Origin: Haliclona indistincta | Lineage: Eukaryota > Porifera > Demospongiae > Haplosclerida > Chalinidae | Reading direction: 5' to 3' | Assembly: GCA_964017065.1 (NCBI GenBank) | Contig: OZ024785.1 | Location: forward strand, 11,301,086-11,365,085 | DNA length: 64,000 nt | In this document: piece after piece, positions 39,851-50,751 of the stretch | Layout: each line of letters begins with the position of its first letter | Position numbering within the stretch: position 1 is the first letter of the stretch | Made by a program: the position numbers and the translations under genes | Notes under the pieces: generated by a model | Told to the model about the DNA's origin: nothing | Database searches by the model: none | Seen by the model: only the letters and a program-made list of their open reading frames with translations

Positions 39851-41230
39851 GAGAGAGGCGAGAGATGTATCTTAAACTCGCGATTGAAAGGGGTGAGATC
39901 ACCACACTATACACTATTCATTTAGTAATGTTTATAAATTTTCAATCCCGAGTTGCTGGAACTCATAGTTTTGTCAATAACGAGCACCAATTTGGGAAAT
40001 CATACAAGATATGTACCAACGAGAACTACAGCAAATCAGTAATGGACAGGTTACTTGTATCCCCAAGCTCAAAGAAGCCATGTTATGAGAGACTTGTGGA
40101 CACGCTTAAATGTTTTACCTTCTAAAGTCATGCAAGTGAGTTAGAAGTTTTCCTTTTGTCATTAATCTTGCTATTGGCTTGCTGAGTATTCACGGGAGAC
40201 AACATGGTAGGAGGTCTCCGGTGTCTAACATCTTAATCTGGACTAAGTGCTATGTGTTGATGGCAGCAGTATTGGCTAAGATATTTCTGAGTTTCTCCCC
40301 TCAGTTGTTCACTTATATGAGGCGAGTGGCGTATGACAGGATTTGTCGTCACCAAGCAGCAGCCAGAAAAACTAGGCTTTAGAGGACTCGGCCCTCTACA
40401 ACTAGGCACTTGTGGGTCAGGCAAAGTTTATTGCAAGTCTATTTGGAAGCATGGGAAGCAGGGTGTTGAGTCTATGCATGTTTCGTTTAACACTGTGTAT
40501 GGCAGTACAGCTAATCGTGTACAGCGGCAAAGAAACGGCAGGTGTTAATCGAAAAGCTGCTGTCTGGTACAACGTTATGACATCTATAATGAGGTGCAGT
40601 TGGCCAAGCTACTTGTCGTATCCAAGTCGGGATCAATGGTGTGGTCAATGTTTCAGGAGCAACGTTGGAGGAAATAGCAGGAGTAGAGGTGACGGATGAG
40701 ACCCTGATTTTCTTCCCAAGTTAACAAAGTTGTCATACAGAAAGGACAGTAGCTCGATCACAGCCTTTTGTTGTTAGACGGTCTGCTGCGATCAGTGGTT
40801 TCACTGTCGATGCGTAGGACTCACAAAGAAAATAGCTGAAGAACTGGACAGGTTCATATGTAGATCATGTGTATCTGCATAAACTGCATAGGACTCACAA
40901 AGAAAAAAGCTGAACAACTGGACAAGTTCATATGTAGATCAAGGAAATCTGAGGCATTGTCTGGCGAGTCTCTTTGAATTATCCTGCGTGTCTCAAGCAA
41001 TAGACAAAGTAAAAATATTAAGTATATTATTTCTTATCAATAGTATGGTAACATGTATTTATTACATAGTACGTCATCTTTGACCAATCGGATTGCTCTA
41101 TTCGAGGGCATTAATGTAGGTTATTGACCGCGCGTAGCGTCTTCTATAGCAACTGACCGTTGCGTCTTTGCGAGTTTGAAAAATTCGCGATGTTATTGCG
41201 CTCACAGTGATGAACTATGTAATAAATCAT
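39851..41230. other. Spacer with a RecQ-repeat tail
   Basis: 40103-40170 (CGCTTAAATGTTTTACCTTC TAAAGTCATGCAAGTGAGT...) is close to 19108-19175 at the 3' end of the RecQ pseudogene, so a third member of that repeat family left a trace here. 40250-40735 holds unassigned open stretches in several frames. A direct repeat of GCATAGGACTCACAAAGAAA lies at 40812-40930. Confidence 0.45.
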
Positions 41231-41387
41231 TTATTGCCCTACACAACTCGGGCATTAACCGACATTAATGACCTCGGGAAAGTCGTTGCCCTCGTACAGT
41301 CTCGGGCTGCGCCCTCGACCGTTACTCGGGCGACCGACTTTCCCGCGGTCATTAATGTCGGTTAATGCCCTCGCGTGAGGGCAATAA
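41231..41387. repeat. GC-rich foldback element
   Basis: A 24-bp perfect stem (41250-41273 with 41347-41370; GGGCATTAACCGACATTAAT...) plus outer tips TTATTGCCCT / AGGGCAATAA and inner CGGGAAAGTCG / CGACTTTCCCG. The loop holds CTCGGGCTGCGCCCTCG. A third related motif (GAGGGCATTAATGTAGG) lies at about 41103, so the full element may start near 41090. Confidence 0.9.
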
Positions 41388-41464
41388 CTAATACAAAATA
41401 ATTAAGCATTATTCACAACAGCAACTAACACATTGCACTTTTAAAACATCTTTAAACACACAGA

Positions 41465-41730
41465 ATGGAATCAAACGCTAAACCTGGTGTTGTTAAAAAG
41501 TTTGTTGAGTTTAAAACTCGAAGAGAAGTGACTTTGTCTCAAAGATGTAAGTATTTGTGACTGACAGGAAATGGAATATAGGAAGGATTTTGCAGTTCTC
41601 TTATTTCACAGCAAAAATAAACAAGGCCCAAAAGTACTCTGGATCAACAGCAAGTTTACAACCAGCGGATAAGCCTGAAGCTATAGTGTACTCTGTTCAT
41701 GGTACTCAAATGATTCTGACTCAAACGTGA
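41465..41730 (+). CDS. Hypothetical two-exon fragment
   Basis: 41465-41547 (MESNAKPGVVKKFVEFKTRR ...) ends at a good donor (AAGAT|GTAAGT). 41612-41730 (KINKAQKYSGSTASLQPADK ...) follows CTTATTTCACAG. It stops 180 bp before the piggyBac left end, which may have displaced or separated later exons. Not recognised. Confidence 0.3.
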
Positions 41731-42689
41731 ATACACCTAATAGAAGAAAAAGAAAAAGAAGTCCCGAAGCGAAAGGGATAGGAGGAAAAAACTGAACAAG
41801 GCTTTCAAACTTCTATGTAAGAAGTTGTGCCGGACAAAAACGGGCAGCGAAAAACAGTGAAGAAATTAAACTAATCAATGTGCTGAAACTAAGTTTTACA
41901 GGGTTTAACCCATTAATTACCACAAACGCCAATTGGCGACATGACGCGTAACTACCAATGTCGCCAATTGGCGACGTTGCAGCAACAACGCATTTTAGTC
42001 TTAGTTTCAAACTGTTCTTAAGCTGACAGGTACATCAGACAACGAAGAAAGACTAGTAGAAGCTTACTAGCACAAAGCATAGTGCATTGAAAGCCTAGCG
42101 CTTGCTGAGGACGGCAAAGAAAGTTCACGATTCGTAGCGTGTACGGCTACGAACAGAAGCCACCACACACGGTAGTATTGCAGCGCGCATTGCACTAGCC
42201 AAGCAGCCGGAGACAATCTGCAGTTGAGAGAGTTCGTGTACCGTTTAGTTGAGAGCAGGTCTAAGGCTATTTCCAAACGTTCTTCTGAGAACGCAACCAC
42301 TGAACTGGACTGACTGAAGATGAGCAGGCGACCAGAGCGCACATTCACGTCTGAGGAAGTCACAGAAATGGTTACCCAAGACTTCTCAGAGCCGTGTTTT
42401 CTTGGCAGTGATGACGACCTCTCTGCTGATGAACTCGACGACCATGAGTAAGTACACTACTATGCCTAGCTAGCTCGAGTTTACAATAACAAAATAACAA
42501 AATAATTGCAATAATTTTCATCTAGTGATACTTCTTGGGATCAGCTTGCCACAGCACCAGAGTCTTCTGTAGAAGAAATGGAAACGAACAGTGAGACTGA
42601 GACAGTGAATGAAATGTAAACAATTCTTAATTTTAATAACAAGAGCTATTATCACACTGTTTGTGTTTGTTGATCATAGTGCTGAATCA

Positions 42690-42945
42690 TCTACTACAAT
42701 GTTTGACCAAGCTAGTGTTCTACCTACCACTACAATGCTTGACCAAGCTAGTGTTGTTCCACCTACCACTACAATGCTTGACCAAGCTAGTGTTGTTCCA
42801 CCTACCACTACAATGCTTGACCAAGCTAGTGTTGTTCCACCTACCACTACAATGCTTGACCAAGCTAGTGTTGTTCCACCTACCACTACAATGCTTGACC
42901 AAGCTAGTGTTGTTCCACCTACCACTACAATGCTTGACCAAGCCA
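42690..42945 (+). repeat. 39-bp coding minisatellite in piggyBac
   Basis: Six and a half units encoding TTTMLDQASVVPP, nearly identical. They lie in exon 3 between the acidic N-terminus and the catalytic domain. Long open frames in the other five frames across this stretch are repeat shadows. Confidence 0.95.
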
Positions 42946-43637
42946 TACCAATCAGGTAAACTAAACCAAAACTAATAATAATAATTTATTTATTTGCATT
43001 TCCAGTACAATCAACAATCCAGCATGTGTTGCTACTGCCTCATCTGTCACTGACCCTACTGCCAGTACTAGCAATTTCTCTCCAGCAACTACGTAAGTGC
43101 ACAATGCCATAATGAAAGTTTCAATAAAATTTAATTATTTACCGTACATACAGAATCACACCATCATGGAAATCGGATCGAACACCAGTAACCGTTCGAC
43201 CATTTACTGGTACACGTGGTCCTACAAAATCTCTTACATCGAACTTGCTGGACATCTTCAAAATTTTCTTCACGACTGCTCTCATGCAAACCATTACTGA
43301 ACAAACAAACCTATACGCCGAACAAGTAATGGGTGCAGCAGTATACGAAAAACGGACACCTATTACAGAAGAGGAATTATGGGCTTACATTGGTTTTTCG
43401 ATTTTGATGGCTATCAACTATCGGCCTAGCTTATTCGACTACTGGCGAACAGACGAAGTATATTACTATGCTCCAGCGGCTGGTCGTATCACTCGTACAC
43501 GATTCTTAGAAATAGCCAGATACCTCCATTTTGTTGACAACACTTGCCTCCCTACACGTAGTGATCCAAGATACAATCGCCTACAAAAAGTTCAACCTGT
43601 GATCACCAGTGTTTTAGATGCTTGTATGTCAGCATAC

Positions 43638-43956
43638 CAGGCGCGTGTCCAGGAATGAGGAAAGAGAGGTGCGCGCGCAAAGCGCGCGCGCAAAATCTAA
43701 TTAATATTCATTTATTCGTTAAAATTACGTCATTTTCGTCACTATTATCATGGCGCATTGGATTTGTTCATCGCTGAACTACTGGAAAAACAGCCTAACT
43801 ACCTTAGAATGGGATTTTGGCAGCTGCTAAGCTTGTTGCAATAACAGCTATGATAAATTTATAGCCACAGTGTACTTTGATGCAATGAATAATTTAAAAC
43901 TTCAATGCTGAGGGGGGTGCTAGAGCACCCGGAGCCCTATCGTGGACACGCGCCTG
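43638..43956. mobile_element. 319-bp MITE nested in piggyBac
   Basis: Perfect 14-bp inverted tips CAGGCGCGTGTCCA / TGGACACGCGCCTG, with direct flanks CATAC (43633-43637 and 43957-43961; GCATAC if the tip is read one base shorter). Removing it with one flank rejoins CMSAY to HPSAQLSIDE in frame. The interior contains GCGCGCGCAAAGCGCGCGCG and a hairpin GGGTGCTAGAGCACCC. The 5-6-bp duplication does not fit hAT (8 bp), so the superfamily is open. Confidence 0.9.
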
Positions 43957-45560
43957 CATACCATCCATCGGCACAGCTATCGATTGACGAGGCTATGATT
44001 GCTTTCAAAGGGCAGTCATCCATAAAGCAATACATGCCGAAAAAAACGGTGAAGCGTGGAATCAAGGTTTGGGTTAGGTCAGATAGTCTAAATGGATACG
44101 TTTGCCAATTTAGCGTATACACTGGCAAAGAAGGAAGCACAACAGAAGTAGGATTAGGAGGCAACGTTGTGAAAAAGTTGTCTCAGTCTATCACAGGAAA
44201 GAACCACCAGTTGTTTATGGACAACTTTTTCACAAGTGTTCCATTATTCAAAGACTTGTTACAAAATGGAATATACGCTTGTGGTACACTACGACGAGAC
44301 AGAAAGTACTTACCTGTTGACATGAAGATCATATCAAAGAACGGGCTTGCAAATCGAGGTGACTATCAATTCCGTCAAGATGGCAATCTTGTCATGACAG
44401 TTTGGCAAGACACCAAGCCAGTTTGCATGCTGTCAACGTTGTGGGATCCTGAAGATGCAACAACTGTAAGGAGAAAAAGGAAAAATGGAGATACAATTGA
44501 AGTAAGGTGCCCAAATGTTGTGGATATATACAACAAGAACATGGGTGGTGTCGACAGGGGTGATCAATTGAGGAAATATTATGAGGTACGGATGAAGTCG
44601 CGCAAAGTTTATAAATATATCTTTTGGTTCCTGGTGGAGGTTTGCATCTTGAACAGCTACATTTTTCAAGCTCACGTACCCAGTATTGGAAAGCCGCTTG
44701 TAACCTTCAAGGATTTCCGTGTAGATCTAGCAAAATCATTGATTGGCTCCTACATGGGAAGAAGAAAGAGAGGGAGACCCATGGTAACACTAGTGACACC
44801 AAGTGCGCAAAGGGCAAGTCTAACCCACTTTCCGAGGAGTGCAACCAAAGGTAGATGCATATACTGCAGTGACCAAGGTCGTCGTAGAGAGACAAGATGG
44901 CAATGCACAGGCTGCAACAAGAGACTCTGTCACACTGGTGTTGAGGAAACTGACTGCTTTATCAAGTATCACCAGTATCTAGGAGTTTTTGATAGGCAAC
45001 ACACCACACATCATAGCACAGTGGATAATTATATCAAATTCTATTCTGTAAAGCATAATAAAAGGTGTGCTAAGCTTAGTTTGGCGTGGCAAGAGTGAAA
45101 AATACTAAAGCAAAGCTTTATACATTTCAGGATGTTTACCACAAATGATTAGCTAGGTATGCACAATACATACTAGACAAAGCGGTAGCTCATACGCTTC
45201 CCAAGCCTTTTACAAGCTTGTGTAGTATCCTACATCACTACAGAACTCACCTTACATCCTGATCTTGTCCTTGACCCATCGGAAAGGGAGGTAGGTGTTG
45301 ACACGCACGAGCGTAACTCGAGCGCTCACACGTCTTCGTCGTGCACAACAGGAAAACGAAAGAAAAAGCTAACAGTAACTCTTGACAACCATATATATCC
45401 TTCACAGACCATAGCTGAAGCTTATCAGCGCCATAGGAGAGCGTACACGGCCGATTCAGCCTGATAAAGGAGTGCTGTCGTCTCACGCTTCTTCCCCAAT
45501 TTCAAAATTTGGTAATAACGTGTCACGCGGTAGTTAATTAATTAGTACGTAATGGGTTAA

Positions 45561-47700
45561 ATGTACCATTAACTCAGAGCTCTTTAATTCTCAACTCTTC
45601 TCTGTTACCATGAGTTTCTTTCAGCCAGAAACAGTAGGTTAGTTATCGTTTTTTACATTCAAACAGGCCACTGCAATAAAGTGGTGAAAAGTAAATTACA
45701 CATAGGTTCGGTTTAGCTCCTCTGATGCTTTAAAGGTAATCAAAATCCAACTTTTGTCATAGCGAGAGTTTTCAAGATCATAAATTAACTCATTCACTAC
45801 TAAAGTTACACCAAAGTAGCTTACATTTGTTGTAATAGTCAGTACATTGTTTACAAATGCATTTTAACAAACATAAAATTAACAACCCAAATAATGGTTG
45901 AAAAGCACAGCAAGTGTGGTTACCAGCATTACATAGTAAACTGCACTTCATCAAATTGTGAAACCAGTAACTACGAAGGAAGCTCTGAACAGTGATCAGT
46001 CAAAAAGTGGAAAGAAGCCGTTGATGCTGAGTATGGCTCAATGAGACTTGGGATTTAGTAAAGCTACCTCCTGGAAGTGTATCAGAAGGAAATGGTGTAT
46101 GTGTGTGAGTGTTGTATCAGTGTACGGATGCATGTGTGCATTTTGTTAAGTAAGTCAAGACCTGCATCCGTGTATACTACACTCAAGCAGAAGAGTGGTA
46201 GGTGTGATTGATTCGTTAATTAATATGATATCAGTGGTGATTTTTAATAAAATGTGACAGTGCTACTATAGCCTCTTAACCGACGACATTGTTTGTTTAC
46301 CTGGCAACTAATGTTAACTATTAATAGTAACAATAATAACTAGCTAACAGCTGGCTAATCGTTAACTATTATTATGTAAATTAATCTCTACTGTCCATGC
46401 ATCTTAGGATCTTTCTGCATTGATCGTACTTGCTTTCATCCAAAGGCATACAATTGGGTGCAGTGCAGCAAGCTTGGAGGCACTGCATTTGTAGCGGTGT
46501 TCTACCTAAAGTTGCATCATCTGAAGATTTTGTGTTTATGTGTCACAATTGTTAGTGTTTTGTTTATGAGAATTAATTCAGACAGGAATGTGAAATACAT
46601 ACAACATGCACACAATCTACAAGCGGATGTCGCGATCAAAGTGAGCCGGAGCGATCAAGACTGACCTGGCAAGCTTTAGATCACAACCACGTGGCGATGT
46701 TTTGGTTGACCAATTATTGAGGGCGTCATCTGTAGGATATGGACTATTCGCTGCAAGCTTGTACTCAGGCAGTTGCTGTCGTCCATTACTATGTTAATAG
46801 AGCATTGATGTAGGTATTTACTGAACATATCTGTTTTAAGATGTTAGGTGTGAAGGTGTAAATTTTTGTTATGTGCAGAAAAATCACAATAAATCCAAAA
46901 CCGAGTAAGGAATTTAGCTCCAGTTTTTTCTCACTGGTTCACCAGTTAGTGGACGAACAGTTAAAATTTAAAGCAAACTTTTCCATTGAATAACAAACAA
47001 GATATGCAGCTTTGTTTAAGCCAACTGTTTTTTTTTTTACAATTTTGCTCATAACTTCTCTTCCATAACAGTTTAGTACATCTTGTATATACTAACACAA
47101 AGAACTAATGAAGAACTATGATATCACCTGTAGCCGTCTCTCGAAGTACTTCACACGCGCTGATAGGCCTCCAAAGTATGCTACTAAAAAAAATTGTCAA
47201 AGAACAAATTTCAGAGACGGCTACGAGTGAAAAGGTAGCTTTACTCGAGGGCTGCTAGAACGTGTACAGGATAAAGCACCAAGCGATTCCTAGGCCAAAA
47301 ATAACATCATTGTACTCACAAAAATTAATGGCGACACTGCACCGATTCTGGGCTGTACAATCTTGAAAATAAAGTAGAAAGGTCGAACTAGAAATGCTAC
47401 TGTTGGATAGGGTACCCAAAAAGATCCCCGTCAAAGTTTCCTCGACTCTAACTGTCCTTAATTCTTATTAGTTTAGTTGCTGTCAACAATAGAATACAGT
47501 CACATCAACTCAGTATATAATACTATTTTTGACTATACTATACTGGAAAGATAGTTTGCACATCAACTAAGTAGCTGGTTATGGATTAGCCAACACTACA
47601 GGAGGAGCAGCACACAAGCATCTGACAGTGTAAAATGATAGTCAATTTTACAAATGATAGTCAATTTTACTGTGTCAGGACTGAAGTCGCTCTTTCCGAG
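45561..47700. other. AT-rich region without supported genes
   Basis: Small exon-like scraps only. GTAGCCGTCTCT (47131-47142) and AGAGACGGCTAC (47212-47223) form a 12-bp inverted pair about 70 bp apart that could mark a small element. Confidence 0.45.
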
Positions 47701-47714
47701 ATACTCCATCGTCC

Positions 47715-48605
47715 ATGTCTCGCCGAGAAGTAAACAAATACCTGCCAGGATATGCACTCATAGGAGAGATGGGATACCTATTGTATGCCAAGATGGACAG
47801 AGATAAGAAAGAGATACTCAGCAACTACATCTCAGCTATGGGACCTACAGTGGCTCCCTCTAGTACGGAACACACTTCATTCTGTTCCAGAGTAAGCTTT
47901 GAGTGGATTTTCATAGTGTTAAATCCACGAGACAACTGAAAACTGTCTTCGTGTTACAAGAACACCCCATGAGTTGCCTGAATAATTTTGTTCTTGTTAG
48001 TAGTCTCACATTAAATAGTGCCAAAATCATTTGTAATTTTAGGTGTTTCCCATGCTGGTACAGTTGGGAGGAGGGTACAGATCTGTTGAAGTCCCAGTTC
48101 ATGTAGATGATACTCGTGTGAGTGAGACACATCAGCCTTGTTTGTTACCCAGTGCTGATACATGGAAGTGAAGATGCGCCTCACCGGTTGCCACAACATG
48201 GTGATGCCCAAAGTATTCAAGACGTTGAAGAAGTGGAAGCTGATAGAAAGAGTGTACGAAGAATTGGAGGAAGTGGATGAGACGAGATTGTGCTGCTACC
48301 GGGTGGAGGTACGTGTCTATGGCAACATAACAATAAAAGAATGCAAAGAGATTGTTCGTAACTTTATTTTTAGCCCACCTAGAGTCGAGGAGACCAGAGA
48401 GTATAAGGACAATATTGCTGTGATGGTACAAGTAGTGTGATGAGAGGGAGGAACGAGTTACAAGTAACTGTGAGGCAATTGAACAGCGTCAGCTCTAGAA
48501 GAACCGCGATGACGGCTGTTTCCAGACTGAGGACCAAAGAGACTATTATTTCGAAGCCCTACACTTTGAAGATATATTCAACCATCCACGAAGACTCAAC
48601 TGATA
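47715..48605 (+). CDS. Unassigned multi-exon gene ending in the EALHFEDIF motif
   Basis: Open blocks at 47715-47892 (MSRREVNKYLPGYALIGEMG ...), 48044-48117 (VFPMLVQLGGGYRSVEVPVH ...), 48170-48440 (KMRLTGCHNMVMPKVFKTLK ... VYEELEEVDETRLCCYRVEV) and 48511-48604 (DDGCFQTEDQRDYYFEALHF then EDIFNHPRRLN, stop) lie on the same strand with small gaps. The gap 47893-48043 looks like an intron (ends TTTTAG|GTG). I do not recognise the protein. Its last exon also occurs at 27.7 kb and 63.45 kb, so the 3' part is repetitive. Whether all blocks form one gene is inference. Confidence 0.35.
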
Positions 48606-49040
48606 ATAACTATTTTACTTTTTATTAAACTATTAACTTGTAAAAATCAATCAATAATGTGGTACTGCAAGATCGGATAGGAGCGATTTTCCCAAAGTTC
48701 TGAGAGGTCTATGACTGAAACGAGGACAGTTTCAATTTCGCCAGAAGGGAAATGTCGTAGCATCCGTCTGGAGGGACAAGAGAGATGTTGTTATGATACC
48801 GTCTGGAGGGACAAGAGAGATGTTGTTATATTATGCAGATTATTGAATATGAAAGCTGGAATGTGGACGAGTTGAAGAACAAATAGAAGAGGAAATTGGC
48901 TTTGGCCTCAATCTACCATCAGAGCGTACTCTGTACGATTACACCCATTGGACAAAAGTATACAGTATGAGTTTATTTAGAGCTTTGTATCACAAGTTGA
49001 AGGCATTAGCAGCAGCCAACTAACACTGTGCCTTATCAAT
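48553..49040. repeat. Interspersed repeat, copy A (matches 63447-64000)
   Basis: From GAAGCCCTACACTTTGAAGA to TAACACTGTGCCTTATCAAT the two copies agree closely, including CGTCTGGAGGGACAAGAGAG in tandem. In this copy the small downstream frame is broken by TAG (AAATAGAAG) where copy B has a sense codon, and the GGACAGTTTCAATGCAACGA block is not expanded. Confidence 0.9.
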
Positions 49041-49389
49041 GGATGAAATGAAGCTAAATCGGGACTCATCTTCAATTTGTAAAAACAATTTGTATCATCA
49101 CAAAACAGATCATATAATATCAGCACAATCACTAAATCGTCGACAATATCTAGGGTTTGCAGCCGAAGTTGTTCGCCAATGTCGAGTAAGAAATTATCGC
49201 CATATGGAATGCTGGAACCAGTACGCCGTATTATCGCCGTAAAACTGCAGAAACCAGTAGTAGAGACTTGTGAGCTGGACAGTTCAGGCATGTTTACACA
49301 CACAAATAAAGTAAAAACACACAAATAAAGTAAAAACACACAAACAAAATGAACACACAAACAAAAATTTAACAGACTTTATAATCATC

Positions 49390-50750
49390 TAGACGAGGAT
49401 GTAGAGAATGAATTCACTGAGACACCACCACCATCTCAAACAGAAGACATGGCACAGCAAGCTCCAGTCCTAGCACAGCCGCCAGTACAGTACCACACTC
49501 CAGCAGTAGCCGTACAGCACACTCCAGCCGTAGCCGTACAACACACTCCAGCCGTAGCCGTACAGCACACTCCAGCCGTAGCCGTACAGCACACTCCAGC
49601 CGTAGCCGTACAGCACACTCCAGCCGTAGCTGTACGGCACACTCCAGCCGTAGCTGTACAGCACACTCCAGCCGTAGCTGTACAGCACACTCCAGCCAAT
49701 GTATGTCTTCTTGTTTAATTGTGAATTGAACTGTCTTCAAAATCAACAGGTAACCTGTAGTGAGGAAGAAGTTGATCACTTTCTTTCCAATGGGTGTGGC
49801 TGCTTCTTGATAACAAGCAGTACGTATTACACCGCCACTCACCAAGCACTGGAAGATGCATCCATACATTCAAAGATTTCAGGGTGGAACTAGCTAAATT
49901 GCTCATAGGAGATTACAACAACCGTAAAAGGAGAGGAAGACCAGTGTGCATAATGCCATCGCCGAGCCCACAGCGACCAAACTTGGCACACTTTTCTAAA
50001 AAAAGCTACAAAGGGTCGTTGTGCCTACTGTAGTGCAAATGGCAAGCGGAAGGAGACATCATGGCATTGCACTGGATGCAATGTACTACTATGCCATACA
50101 GGAGTTGAAGAAACTGACTGTTTTGCCACCTGTCATGTATACCATGGCATATATAACCGGTAGTAACCCATGTACCACACACTGTACATATACCACACAA
50201 TAAAAAACGATGTTATTCCTAGTGAAGCTTACCTTGTCATCCTCTCCAGTAGCTGCAGACTGTTCTCTGATCAATACTCATCCTGAACAATGAAGCAAGA
50301 ACAGTAACAGGAAGCCAAGGCAGCACATACTAAAGCACAAATCACGCATGCCCACACCGCGCGCCTGTACTACGCACACAAGCTCACAAAACACTTTTTA
50401 TACAAAACTAACTAGTACAACTAAGAATGACACATCTATAGAGCTCGCCTTAGTCTTAGTAGCAACTTAAGGTAAGGAAATCATAGCGCGTATGACGATA
50501 CACAACTGATCCAGTCATCACTTCATTGAATAACGCGTGGATTGTCCCAGAACAGCGTTCAAAAAGCCTTCCAGAACTAGTTTCAACCTTTATGAAAACG
50601 TTCCATCAACAGAGAAGACGCTAGGTACACGTTGCTTTCCTCCAGAGGTCGATAAAGCTTACTTGTCTTCCACACGCGGTTACATTCAAAATAAGTTTGT
50701 TGCTGTGGTACCCCGGGTAAATAATTAATTAGGGTATAATGGGTTAAATG
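49390..50750 (+). mobile_element. Internally deleted piggyBac relative
   Basis: A frame at 49396-49697 (DEDVENEFTETPPPSQTEDM then 8-residue repeats) resembles the N-terminal half. 49840-50165 matches the piggyBac C-terminus (HTFKDFRVELAKLLIGDYNN, GRPVCIMPSPSPQRPNLAHF, then, after a one-base shift near 50005, CAYCSANGKRKETSWHCTGC and LCHTGVEETDCF). The whole catalytic domain is missing, so it is non-autonomous. The right tip TATAATGGG|TTAA ends at 50751, close to the tip of the complete element. The left tip was not found; a copy of the 63-kb repeat lies where it should be. Confidence 0.75.
49495..49697 (+). repeat. 24-bp coding minisatellite in the deleted piggyBac
   Basis: About eight and a half copies of ACTCCAGCCGTAGCCGTACA GCAC, encoding TPAVAVQH. 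It is open in several frames on both strands. Confidence 0.95.
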
Positions 50751-50751
50751 A

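Larger units (their letters stand above)
42320..45098 (+). pseudogene. piggyBac transposase, interrupted only by a nested MITE
   Basis: Exons 42320-42447, 42526-42615, 42680-42955, 43006-43092, 43154-43637, then 43962-45098 after the MITE. All junctions keep phase. The acidic N-terminus (DDDLSADELDD) is followed by a 13-residue repeat linker. The DDE_Tnp_1_7 domain begins at NLLDIFKIFFT and includes RFLEIARYLHF and DPRYNRLQKVQP. Catalytic Asp motifs are visible: LSIDEAMIAFKG, MDNFFTSVPLF and GGVDRGDQLRKYY. The C-terminus holds a Cys-rich finger (CIYCSDQGRRRETRWQCTGC, LCHTGVEETDC) used in binding the ends. If the MITE were absent the protein would be full length, about 725 residues, with no other stop. 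Confidence 0.9.
41909..45556 (+). mobile_element. piggyBac DNA transposon (about 3.65 kb)
   Basis: Flanked by TTAA (41905-41908 and 45557-45560), with tips CCCATTAATTAC on the left and ...CGTAATGGG on the right, the piggyBac arrangement. The left subterminal region has two copies of the palindrome CGCCAATTGGCG (41927 and 41962). It encodes one multi-exon transposase. The only clear damage is a 319-bp MITE at 43638-43956. An internally deleted relative sits at 49.4-50.7 kb. Confidence 0.9.

Noticed and set aside
42674..42975. Four other open frames across the piggyBac minisatellite
   Set aside because: Same cause: a 39-bp unit open in several frames.
49414..49869. Repetitive minus-strand frames of up to 151 residues (LECAVQLR, GVCCTATA, YGWSVLYS)
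   Set aside because: Mirror readings of the 24-bp minisatellite; no flanking homology.
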